A stretch of DNA of 21,105 nucleotides from Chara braunii (lineage: Eukaryota; Streptophyta; Charophyceae; Charales; Characeae). The DNA lies in NCBI GenBank assembly GCA_003427395.1, contig BFEA01000442.1, positions 970,162-991,266 of the forward strand, read 5' to 3'. Shown piece by piece: positions 10,127 through 17,729 of the stretch. The translations under genes were made by a program, and so were the position numbers. How positions within the stretch are numbered: the stretch's first letter is position 1; every line of letters begins with the position of its first letter. The notes beneath the pieces were generated by a model. It searched no databases, was not told the DNA's origin, and saw only the letters and a program-made list of their open reading frames with translations.

Positions 10127-10799
10127 AACTCCAGAGACAACCTACTAACTATAGTCGTTCGTAAATAAAAAGACAAAGCATTGTAGAAAGATAGGGCGCT
10201 CAAATAAAGATACTTCAACTCTCTATCCATGAGATGAGAAAACAGTTCGCAAGCTCATACACACAATCAAGACACAAATGGTTTTTTAATTTTTTTTTTT
10301 TTCGGTTTTCTTTTTACAATAAATTAGTAAGAAGTGCACTCTACAAATTGGTGTGAAGTATGGTTAAAATAACTCTTTGGTTTTCTTATAAATGGGGGTG
10401 ACAATTGGGGGGTCGGTTAACCTTTTGTCCTACCTCTACACTAATATCCTATCAACTAGGAGGTCTAACTCCGACACCAAAGTACAACACCGGATTCCGC
10501 GCTCTTGTTAAAGATCAGAGTAGCAACTTGCATTTCTTCGATGTAGAATCGGCATTTCCCTCAGGCTCACCTACTTGAGGGAAGCCTTAAAGTCGCCATG
10601 TATCTCCCTTAAGTCCAGAGTCAGGTGCGAGTGTCTTTAATTGTCGCCTCTCACAAATTGTCGCAAGACACTCCTCCAAGTGTCTCGCCACCTAGACTCG
10701 CATGCTTGCGACTTGGACGGGTCCAATGCCAACCCTACATGATTTAGCCAGGTGGGGGTAGCTTTCTCATACCATGCTTCTCCACTTTCCTCGACTTGG
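10127..10799. other. Unassigned stretch
   Basis: No recognisable coding sequence. It contains a T-rich run near 10284-10302. On the minus strand there is a 64-codon frame at 10637-10831 that I cannot assign. Confidence 0.4.
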
Positions 10800-10846
10800 C
10801 CAACCCTAAACCTAAGTGGTAGCCTGTCCACTTAGTTTAGGGTTGG
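10800..10846. repeat. Hairpin with telomere-like arms
   Basis: The left arm 10800-10819 reads CCAACCCTAAACCTAAGTGG. The right arm 10828-10846 is its reverse complement except for one unpaired C. The spacer is 8 nt (TAGCCTGT). Each arm carries one plant-type telomere heptamer (CCCTAAA or TTTAGGG). A single heptamer per arm can occur by chance. The long pairing makes this a real fold-back structure. Confidence 0.85.
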
Positions 10847-12024
10847 GGCATCAAAGTGAACTCCCGCCCGTAAGTAAGATCCGCTTTGATATCAATGTTA
10901 CAATCCTCACCAATTTCGAATTGGAAATTCATAAGGAATTTCAATGTCGTCCAATTGCAACAGAAACGAATTAACTTGTAGGGAGAAAGGAACCAAAGAA
11001 GAAGAAAAAGAAAAAAAGAAAAAAAGAAGAAAAAAAATGTACACCAGCAATGGACCAATGGCAAATCCTCCTCCTCTCGCCAACCAATTCCCTCCTCCTC
11101 ATCTCCTTCTCCTTTATTCTTCAAATAATAATAATAATCATACTAAATAGACGAAACCGAAATCAATGTCGGAGTCTCACTCTTACTACCAACACAATAA
11201 GAGGTCCACCACAATCATGGTCTCCTTCTTCCTCCTCTTCGGTCAGGCCTAGGCGCAAAGCAACTATATCATCTTGCTATGTCGTCCTTCCTTTATGCCG
11301 CCATGCCTCCTCTGCCTCAAAGGTTTTTAATGTAACGCTACGCCAACTGGAGCCTTCCAGATGTAGTGCCTACCAAGGATAAAAGATTATGTCCACAATA
11401 GTCAGGTAAGTACTCCTGGCGCTACCTTCTTTGTCCCCCTGCTTCCTCCTCATCCTACCCGAGTCTGTCCATAATAGCCAAGGTGGAGGACTGGGCGCTC
11501 CTCTACTCCACGGCGCTGCACACTAATGCTCCTCTACACGCTCTAGCAACATGACGCCCAAATTTGTACGCAACAAATGAGGAAGTGCATTTCACTCATC
11601 CTAGAGATATATCGGGCAACCAGCCTCACAACCAGTTGCTTCATGTGCCTCGCGGCCTCCAAGCAGCACGCACGACCTCCAAGCTACCGGTATCTCCTCC
11701 CTTTCGAAGGGAAACATCATTGGAGACCCGATATCTACTCTACATGCCCTAGACCTATGCTACTCGACTCCTACCCTTGAACATACTAACTTTTCGTTTT
11801 CTTATGCTCAACCTACCACAACTCTAGTACTACCGGTACTGACACTACGCTTCTTGAGCGTGCCCTAAGGTACCCCTTCGACCACTTGAGCGTTTTTCCC
11901 CGCTGCGAGTCTGTAGCCCCAAAGTCACGGCTACAGGTAAGTACCATCCATGTGGGTCTCCCAATCAAACAAGTGCCCTTGTGGGTCACACACATACTTA
12001 GGCCGACAAGCACGCGGACCATCA

Positions 12025-12026
<2 letters not shown>
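10847..12026. other. Unassigned stretch with purine tract
   Basis: No family recognised on either strand. The interval holds a purine-only tract at about 10994-11038 (A/G, mostly AAGAAG and AAAAAG blocks), an (AAT)n-like patch near 11125-11140, and C/T-rich sequence with codon-like periodicity but no continuous frame above 110 codons. It is probably decayed repeat DNA. Confidence 0.4.

Positions 12027-12107
<81 letters not shown>
12027..12107. repeat. (CA)40 microsatellite
   Basis: An uninterrupted CA dinucleotide tract of 81 nt. Long pure dinucleotide tracts are usually young and length-polymorphic. All frames through it are open (His-Thr or Cys-Val repeats), and the open frames on both strands here are artefacts of the tract. 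Confidence 0.97.
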
Positions 12108-12110
<3 letters not shown>

Positions 12111-12969
12111 AAAACTCGGCAAAATGCAGGAATCTTGGCAAGGTATACATTCCAGCGACAAAACTCATAAATCAGTTGTGTTCTCAATCCGTGTTTTAGC
12201 CGATCCTTACAGATTACTTTCACTCTCGCTGATTGACCTGGTCTCAACCGTCTACGCGGATGCATGAGTGTGTTGACATCTCTTAACCCTAGTTAATTGA
12301 GCGATTTTCGATGTGCGTGCATAAGTGAGGATTGTCACCCCACCCCCCCCTTCTTGCCTTCTCCCACACCCATTGCTCGTGAGCTACGTGGCTGACGGTC
12401 GTAACCGTTCCATCGACCTTGTTGTCATCTAATACAAGTGGTAATTTTGTTTGTTACGGTTGTGTGTCAAGTCGGGGTACTCAGATTAGGATTTGGATTA
12501 TGGGTGGGAGTAAGTTGGGATTGTATGGAGTCGTAGTTTTCTTGTCTGAGTGTAAGTACGGGAACCTGTCAGTGCTCGACCCTTAACGACGATCCCGCAT
12601 AGCAGCTTTTCCACCTTTGTGATTGCAGACGACGCTGGACTTTACTGCAACGCGGATGTGCGGAAAATGTTATTGTGGACTGATTGGCTTCACCTTTATA
12701 ACCCATTGAAGGCTTGCCATATCGGTGAGAGGGATTTATATTGACTAATCGATTTTCACCGCCCTAGCTATTTTTTTCCTCTCGAGATCTCACGGTGCTC
12801 CCCTGGTCCGCTTGCGCACGCTGCGTGACGACGTCAATTTAACTACAAGCGGTGCAAGCTCATAAAGTCGTGTTCTTGGCGACGGTTGGTGCTGGGGTGC
12901 AAATGGTTCGTCGGATTTTCGAACCTCTTCCGTAAAGCAGGCGCGCTTCTGGCGAACTTTTTGACCTAG
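12108..12969. other. Unassigned stretch before the LINE
   Basis: No gene or repeat recognised. If the LINE is near full length, its 5' UTR and a possible ORF1 would lie here. I could not see a zinc-knuckle (CCHC) or other ORF1 signature. Confidence 0.35.
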
Positions 12970-12973
12970 GTGC

Positions 12974-13620
12974 TTCCATCTGACAAACGAGGCAAAGCAT
13001 TATAGGGCTCACAGAGAAGCCTGGTCGTATCAGTCATATATGGCTCATGCACCGGCCCCAGCCCCAGTAGGGGTCGCCATTTAGGTCCCCTCGAACTCCA
13101 GATTGCAGGGAGTGGATTGGGTAATGAACGAGGAACATGGGAAAGGAGTCTCAATACTAGTGATGCTATAATTATAGACGGTGTGAGGTTTTTGTGTTTA
13201 CGCCCCAAACACCATAGCCGAAAGGAGACAATTTTTTTAGCATATTAAAACATGGCTACCGTAAAACATCCCATTAATCTTGGTCGGGAACTTTAACATG
13301 GCCCCAGATAGGTGGCAGGACCGTTGGAATTCACAAGGCACAACCCCGAGCTATGTCGAGGAGGATGAGAAGGTAATGACGGACCTTTAAGGCTTTAACT
13401 CGTTTCGTTGCATGCATTCGACCGATAAAACCTTCACATCTATCTGCCAAGATATATAAAGTGCACTGCATTTGACAACTATCTTCCAGCGCAACCCCCA
13501 TCCGCGGATAGACCACAAAGCATGTGGGGCAATTCTCACTTTCCATAAGCGTCTTGACAAGGGACTGAAGTACTATAAACTGAATACTTCTCTTTTGAAG
13601 TATAAAAACTTTCACACTTT
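12974..13620 (+). pseudogene. LINE ORF2 endonuclease (APE-like) pseudogene
   Basis: One plus-strand frame can be followed for about 215 codons with in-frame stops but no frameshift. Recognisable blocks in order are FHLTNEAKHYRAHREAW, APVGVAI then a stop then VPSN, VYAPNTIAERRQFF (the NVYAPN box), and NIPLILVGNFNMAPDRWQDR (the GDFN box, here with GN for GD). PRIDHKACGAIL corresponds to the SDH box. After the domain, LDKGLKYYKLNTSLLKYKNF matches the usual post-endonuclease GxGxWKLNTSLL segment. In active LINEs this domain nicks target DNA to prime reverse transcription. The stops and the loss of an acidic residue in the GDFN box show that it is dead. Confidence 0.85.
13607..13620 (+). repeat. 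Target-site duplication, left copy
   Basis: AACTTTCACACTTT, identical to 13734-13747. It borders the A-rich tail side of the U6 copy. Both copies encode the LINE residues NFHTF in their own frames, confirming that LINE sequence was duplicated on insertion. Confidence 0.9.
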
Positions 13621-13637
13621 TTTTTCCCCCCTTTTTT
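13621..13637 (-). other. A-rich tail of the U6 retrocopy
   Basis: On the minus strand this reads A6, G6, A5, directly between the 3' end of the U6 copy and the left target-site duplication. An A-rich 3' tail is expected of LINE-driven retroposition. The G6 interruption is odd and may be a later mutation. Confidence 0.7.
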
Positions 13638-13733
13638 AACTAGACAATTTTTCGTTTTGTGCGTGTTATCCTTGCGCAGGGTCATGCTAATCTTTTTTGT
13701 ATTGTTCCAATTTTAACAGATATCTTGAAGGAC
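13638..13733 (-). ncRNA. U6 snRNA retropseudogene, full length
   Basis: The minus strand matches U6 spliceosomal RNA from its first base to near its 3' end. The 5' part GTCCTTCAAGATATCTG corresponds to the plant-type 5' stem. It continues AAAATTGGAAC, then AGATTAGCATG, then CCCTGCGCAAGGAT, then ACACGCACAAAACG. The ACAGAG splicing box has become ACAAAA, so the copy cannot function. Differences from the usual plant U6 are mainly G-to-A and C-to-T, with about three single-base losses. The 5' G at 13733 abuts the right target-site duplication exactly, and an A-rich tail precedes the left one. It lies inside the LINE, so it landed after the LINE did. Confidence 0.93.
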
Positions 13734-13747
13734 AACTTTCACACTTT
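13734..13747 (+). repeat. Target-site duplication, right copy
   Basis: AACTTTCACACTTT, a perfect copy of 13607-13620, starting at the base next to U6 nucleotide 1. LINE coding resumes immediately after it as IQVVWSCWQNLKDHFGSEIQ. Confidence 0.9.
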
Positions 13748-14290
13748 CATACAAGTTGTATGGTCATGTTGGCAAAACTTGAAAGATCATTTTGGCTCGG
13801 AGATCCAATGGTTTACGAATGGGTTATTTTTGTTAACAAGGAAATGCAAACATTATTATGAATTAATTGCGGACTAAAAAAGACACTGCCACGAAAGAGA
13901 AGTCCATAGGCAACTACACACTCGAGAGAACTAGGACAACTTAAATGCTCAAAGAGCTACCATAAAGGGGCTGCAAGACTAATTATTACAGATGACTCAT
14001 CTAAGATGAGACGATATTTGAATCAAGAGCAAGTTGTCTAGATGGTCAACAAAAGGCATGATGGATCCCAAAATTTTCAGCTTAGCCACTAAAAGTACCC
14101 ATCAAACTTTGATCGACGCACTAATTGATCCTACTCCCCCATGAGAGGTGGCTATCACAACAACTCACTTCACTTAGATTGCTATAAAATTTTACAAAGA
14201 TCGTTTTGCATCTCACATCACAACCACTAAGGAGGCTGGTTGGAAGACCGAAATAAAGGAGGTATTGATACCCCTATAAAATGAGTTTTC
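13748..14290 (+). pseudogene. LINE ORF2 linker between endonuclease and RT
   Basis: After the U6 insertion the LINE frame continues for about 180 codons with in-frame stops only. Blocks include QWFTNGLFLLTRKCKHYYEL, NAQRATIKGLQD, KSKLSRWSTKGMMDPKIFSL and IAIKFYKDRFASH. This is the usual helical linker of plant LINEs, ending in the YYxxLF-like block (here FYKDRF). The frame is lost near two A-runs at about 14297-14306 and 14324-14335. Confidence 0.75.
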
Positions 14291-14509
14291 CCTATTAAAA
14301 AAAAAAGTATGGAGGAGCCATTGAAAAAAAAAAAGGTGTGGACCGCACTTTTACGGATGAAAGAACTTGAATAAAAAATGTCAACTATAGAATCCTCTAA
14401 GGAATAATGGGAGACCATGTGGTCAACGCTAAGGCCAAACCTTATGAGATTCTACAAGGCAACGTGGGACACAGGGCAGATGGGAGAGCTGGTCAGGCAA
14501 AGGGTGGGG

Positions 14510-15085
14510 ACAAAATAAACATTAAGAACTTACAAGATGCTTGCGAAAACGTTGACTAACAGAGTGCTAGAAAAAATGGAAGATATAATCCATCCGGCGC
14601 AAATCCGATTTCATCCGGAACATGAACATCCAAGAGAATGTTATCCTAATCAATAAAATAATAAAATTGTCGCGTCAATTGAAGAGCAATATGACGTTCA
14701 TTTTCATTGACTTTGAAAAAGCATATGACCATGTTGACCAGGTGTTTCTGGATATGTGTTTGGAAAGGTTTAAACTTTGGACAACACTTTCGACATCGGG
14801 TTCAATTTTTGCACCATAATGGCATAATGGTACTACCCGGGTGCAGGTGAATAGTTCATTGACACATGAAATTATATTGTAGAGCTCTATCAGACAAGGC
14901 TATCTGATTGCCCCATCCTTGTTAGTGGTGGTAATGAACGCGTTGGCGACCAACCTTAGACAAAAAATCTAGTAAGCAGGATACACGTTTCAAGGATAAC
15001 GGATGAAACCATCCTGGGTTGTTGACTGTTCGCGGACGACCTCGCCATAATGGTGGAGGCGAGTAGCCAGAACATAGAGGTTATG
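14510..15085 (+). pseudogene. LINE reverse transcriptase pseudogene
   Basis: RT blocks appear in several frames. TYKMLAKTLTNRVLEKMEDI with IHPAQIRF (14528 onward) is the fingers block. NIQENVILINKIIKL follows in another frame, then MTFIFIDFEKAYDHVDQVFL carries the first catalytic aspartate (the FxDFEKAYD box). LFADDLAIMVEASSQNIE carries the FADD catalytic box at 15029-15040. The two catalytic boxes survive, but at least two frameshifts and several stops separate the parts. In a live element this domain copies the RNA at the nicked target. Confidence 0.88.
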
Positions 15086-15167
15086 TGATATGTCGAGCAT
15101 GGCGGTCAATTAGGGACATAAAACTTTAGGATGGTGGCTACACCACCAAGGAGGCTGTCCCCCAGAG

Positions 15168-15707
15168 TTGCCAAACATCTCGTGGCTTCCGCCGGAAGCT
15201 CCTGTGAGAGTCCTGGGGTTCCAAATGACTGCTTTAGGCAGACCGGGGGAAAACTACGAATGTCTACAATCCCTGGCCTTGGGTAAACTCGAAAAGTGGA
15301 AGCATAAGCACACATCCCTGATTGGGAGAGCCCTGGTGATCAATAGTGTGTTGCTGGCCACAATACCGTACAAACCCTTTATGTGGCCCCTAAGCAAGGA
15401 GGCTCCGAGTCTAAAGGATCTTAGAAGGCGAGTGGCCGCCTATCTGTGGAGGGGGGATGGGGACAACTCCAGAGCCATTAGCCGAGTGCAGGCGGTGGAA
15501 CCAAGATGCCTCATGTTCACAACAAACGCAGAACCCGACAGTGCAGAAAAACTCTGCGAATTGGATCATGATAACGAGCTGCGATGGAAAAAGTGGATGC
15601 TGACGGAACCACAATGGGAACGATTACCAAGATGCCGTTTTCAGTTCCCATTCCAACCAACCAACTTTGCCCTTCTCCCGGCTGATATCCCCCCTCACTG
15701 TTCCTAA
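15168..15707 (+). pseudogene. LINE ORF2 post-RT region
   Basis: An open stretch of up to 179 codons following RT. VRVLGFQMTALGRPGENYEC and KLEKWKHKHTSLIGRALVIN form the thumb-like segment found after LINE RT domains (L..KL..W....LS..GR..L). VAAYLWRGDG is the following tryptophan block. From about 15480 the sequence loses the usual WG..K..W..L..PK..GGLG block, suggesting a deletion or rearrangement. It ends in the pyrimidine-rich stretch at 15710-15790. Confidence 0.75.
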
Positions 15708-15747
15708 CACTCTTTCTCTCTTGGACCTTTCCAATCCCTCCCCCTAA

Positions 15748-16005
15748 CCCTCCCTCAATCCTGCCCTACTACCCTCCCTCCCCTCCCTTCCCGACCACAC
15801 CCGCTTCCCAATCCCACTGCAGAAGGCCAGCCAAGAAGGGACTTCCCACCACGGGTGGTACAGCAAAGGGGATTACTCCCCGGAGATAGAAGATGCACCC
15901 AACCCCCACTATACATCGATTCTCGGACAACAGATTGTTCCTCACAGCTGGAAGGCTGCCAGAGCAGTGGAGACAGACTCAGATAGACTCAAACAGTATT
16001 TATGA
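15748..16005 (+). pseudogene. Probable C-terminal segment of LINE ORF2
   Basis: An open frame of 85 codons to the TGA at 16003-16005, in a different frame from 15168-15707. It starts Pro/Leu-rich and continues EGTSHHGWYSKGDYSPEIED, HYTSILGQQIVPHSWKAARA and VETDSDRLKQYL. The composition is protein-like and it directly follows the LINE post-RT region, so I read it as the end of ORF2. I could not match a named domain. Confidence 0.45.
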
Positions 16006-16523
16006 TCAACAATACAACGACAACGCGACATTGTGAAAACACAATGACATGATGACACAATGACATGGGTTTATGGGTGGGTGGGAACAAGGGGCGGCTG
16101 AGGCCACCCCGTACCAATCGACTGGTTTTTCTTTGGGCTACGGGAGGGTGGGAACAAGGGACATCCATAGAGTTAATGGGTTAAATGGGTTTATGGTGTG
16201 CTTGGATGGAGGACATGTGTAAGGGGCTCCATTCACCATATCCCACTCAATACGTGCCATTATGGGACAAGAGGCACAGCTAGAAACAACTTCAATTGCA
16301 ATTCATGCAGCACAGGGCTACTGTCAACAATGACGTAACGGACCCTGCATAATGCTATAAGTAGATGGACTGTAATTGATAGGCAGTCAGGCCTCATTAG
16401 ATTGGGCTGGATGACTCAGTTTGTTTTTGAGGTACTGTTGATCAGCTGGATAGGGTGCTCCCATCATCTGACATTTAACATTTATTGTTTAAGGTGCATA
16501 CATAGGCAGGTGGAGTTATCGAG

Positions 16524-16626
16524 AAAAAAAAAAAAAAAAAAAAAAACCCTCCCTCTCTCCCTCTCTCCCTCTCTCCCTCCCTCCCTCCCTCCCTTCCTCT
16601 CTCTATTTTTTTTTTCTTTTTTTTTA
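16524..16626. repeat. A23 run, C/T microsatellite and T-rich run
   Basis: A23 at 16524-16546 is followed by a C/T-only tract (CTCTCCCT and CCCT blocks) to about 16604, then a T-rich run to 16626. The A23 run is the likely tail of the LINE. The pyrimidine tract may have grown next to it. Confidence 0.85.
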
Positions 16627-16770
16627 AAGGCTAATTCTTTTAAACCACTAGTACCTTTCGGGAAAGGTAGGAAAATAGGGAAAACTGGCTGTTTTCCCAA
16701 TCGCCTGAATTTTCGGAGGTCGCGCCCGATGAGGACTGCCATTGATAAATCTGATCGGCGGCCGTCGTTA

Positions 16771-16919
16771 CCTGTCAAATCTGGACAGGACGGCCTTTCA
16801 GGCCTTTTTTTATTGTCATTATAGTATTACGGGGAACCCCGTAGCAGCCACATCCATGCTCAAGCCTCCAAGGAGGGAACATGCGGGAGCTGCACCCGCC
16901 AGCAGGTGCGATACCTGCT
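16771..16919. repeat. Cluster of four short perfect inverted repeats
   Basis: CCTGTC (16771-16776) pairs with GACAGG (16784-16789). GGCCT/AGGCC pair around 16792-16804, followed by T7. TACGGGG (16828-16834) pairs with CCCCGTA (16837-16843) across AA. AGCAGGT (16901-16907) pairs with ACCTGCT (16913-16919). They lie 0.8-1 kb upstream of the SNF2 start codon. No tRNA or snRNA fold was recognised. The second hairpin plus T-run resembles a bacterial terminator but there is no other bacterial feature. Confidence 0.6.
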
Positions 16920-17099
16920 TGCTACAGCAGGTGGGCGATACCGGCCAGGGGTCAGCCGGCAGGTAGCATCAGGACCGAGCTTCTTCGATGGGCCAGTCAC
17001 TGTGCCGCCCCTCTGGTGGTGGTCCCCTCCCCCTATGAACATCAGCAGTCTCTGCTCAATGCCACTCGGGGGGACCAACGGCATATCTCTAGGTGGCGG

Positions 17100-17729
17100 G
17101 CGCCAAGCTTGCCCAGGAAGGTACATTAGGGCCCTTAGGGCTGCGTTCCCGGTGCCCCGGGTGGGTAGTAAGGTTTACCGTTTGTAGAGATCGAAGGGCA
17201 GGAAAAAACGCGCGTAGTGGGCCCGGGCCCAATGGTGAGACTCGCCTGATGGGGCTGGGCGTGGGGTAGGGTGAGGTAGTGGAGCGAGGCCTGTAGTCGC
17301 AGTGACAGCGACGGGTCTGGGCGCCGGAAATGCGAGGGTCCTAACTGTACCGTTTGGAACTGAAATTTCAAAATTACGATCCTTCCCTGGGTGTCGAGCA
17401 TGGGCCGCTGCTTCGCGGGATTCGCAAAGGGCGGGAGTACAAGTTTTCGGCAATTCAACGTGGGTGTTTACATGGCAGGTTTCCCGAGTGATGAGCGAAG
17501 GAAGATGGTTGATGGCGGGACCCTGGGAGTTGTCGACAATTCCTCTAGTCTTTCGCGCTCAATTCTTGTGGATGAGAGACGGTACATACCCACTGCTAGT
17601 TTCTGTCTCTCAACCCCCTTTCTCTCCCCCTCTCTCCCCTTCTCTCCCATTTTTCGCCTCCCACTTCTGAAGCGCTCGACGTCATTGCCCATTGCCGCTG
17701 TTCTTCGTTGAGGCGTTTTGCAAACGGAC
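17100..17729 (+). promoter_or_regulatory. Probable promoter and 5' leader of the SNF2 gene
   Basis: A perfect 14-bp palindrome TGGGCCCGGGCCCA (17218-17231) holds two plant site II/TCP-type TGGGCC elements, one on each strand, and is followed directly by a CCAAT box (17229-17233). TTTCGCGC at 17551-17558 fits the E2F consensus TTTSSCGC. TTCGCGGGA at 17412 is a weaker E2F-like site. A pyrimidine patch (about 17601-17660) is typical of plant core promoters. No TATA box is evident. If transcription starts far upstream, an ATG at 17400 would open a 103-codon upstream frame ending at 17711, only 19 bases before the main start. Elements are by sequence match only. Confidence 0.5.

Larger units (their letters stand above)
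12970..16546 (+). mobile_element. Decayed non-LTR retrotransposon (LINE), plus strand
   Basis: The order is that of a plant LINE ORF2: an APE-type endonuclease at about 12974-13620, a linker to about 14290, reverse transcriptase at about 14510-15085, a post-RT region at 15168-15500, and a C-terminal segment ending at a TGA at 16003-16005. A 3' region of about 520 bp follows and ends at A23 (16524-16546), a plausible poly(A) tail. Multiple stops, and frameshifts in the RT part, make it inactive. A U6 snRNA copy is inserted at the endonuclease/linker border. The 5' limit is not visible and target-site duplications of the LINE itself were not found. Confidence 0.85.

Noticed and set aside
11813-12267. 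Open frames with long Cys-Val or His-Thr runs
   Set aside because: They are translations of the (CA)n tract on both strands.
16792-16811. Hairpin plus T-run resembling a rho-independent terminator
   Set aside because: The context is eukaryotic, with no bacterial gene upstream. The arms are only 5 bp.
16482-16824. Open frames spanning A23 and the C/T microsatellite
   Set aside because: Open only because of simple repeats. No domain is present.
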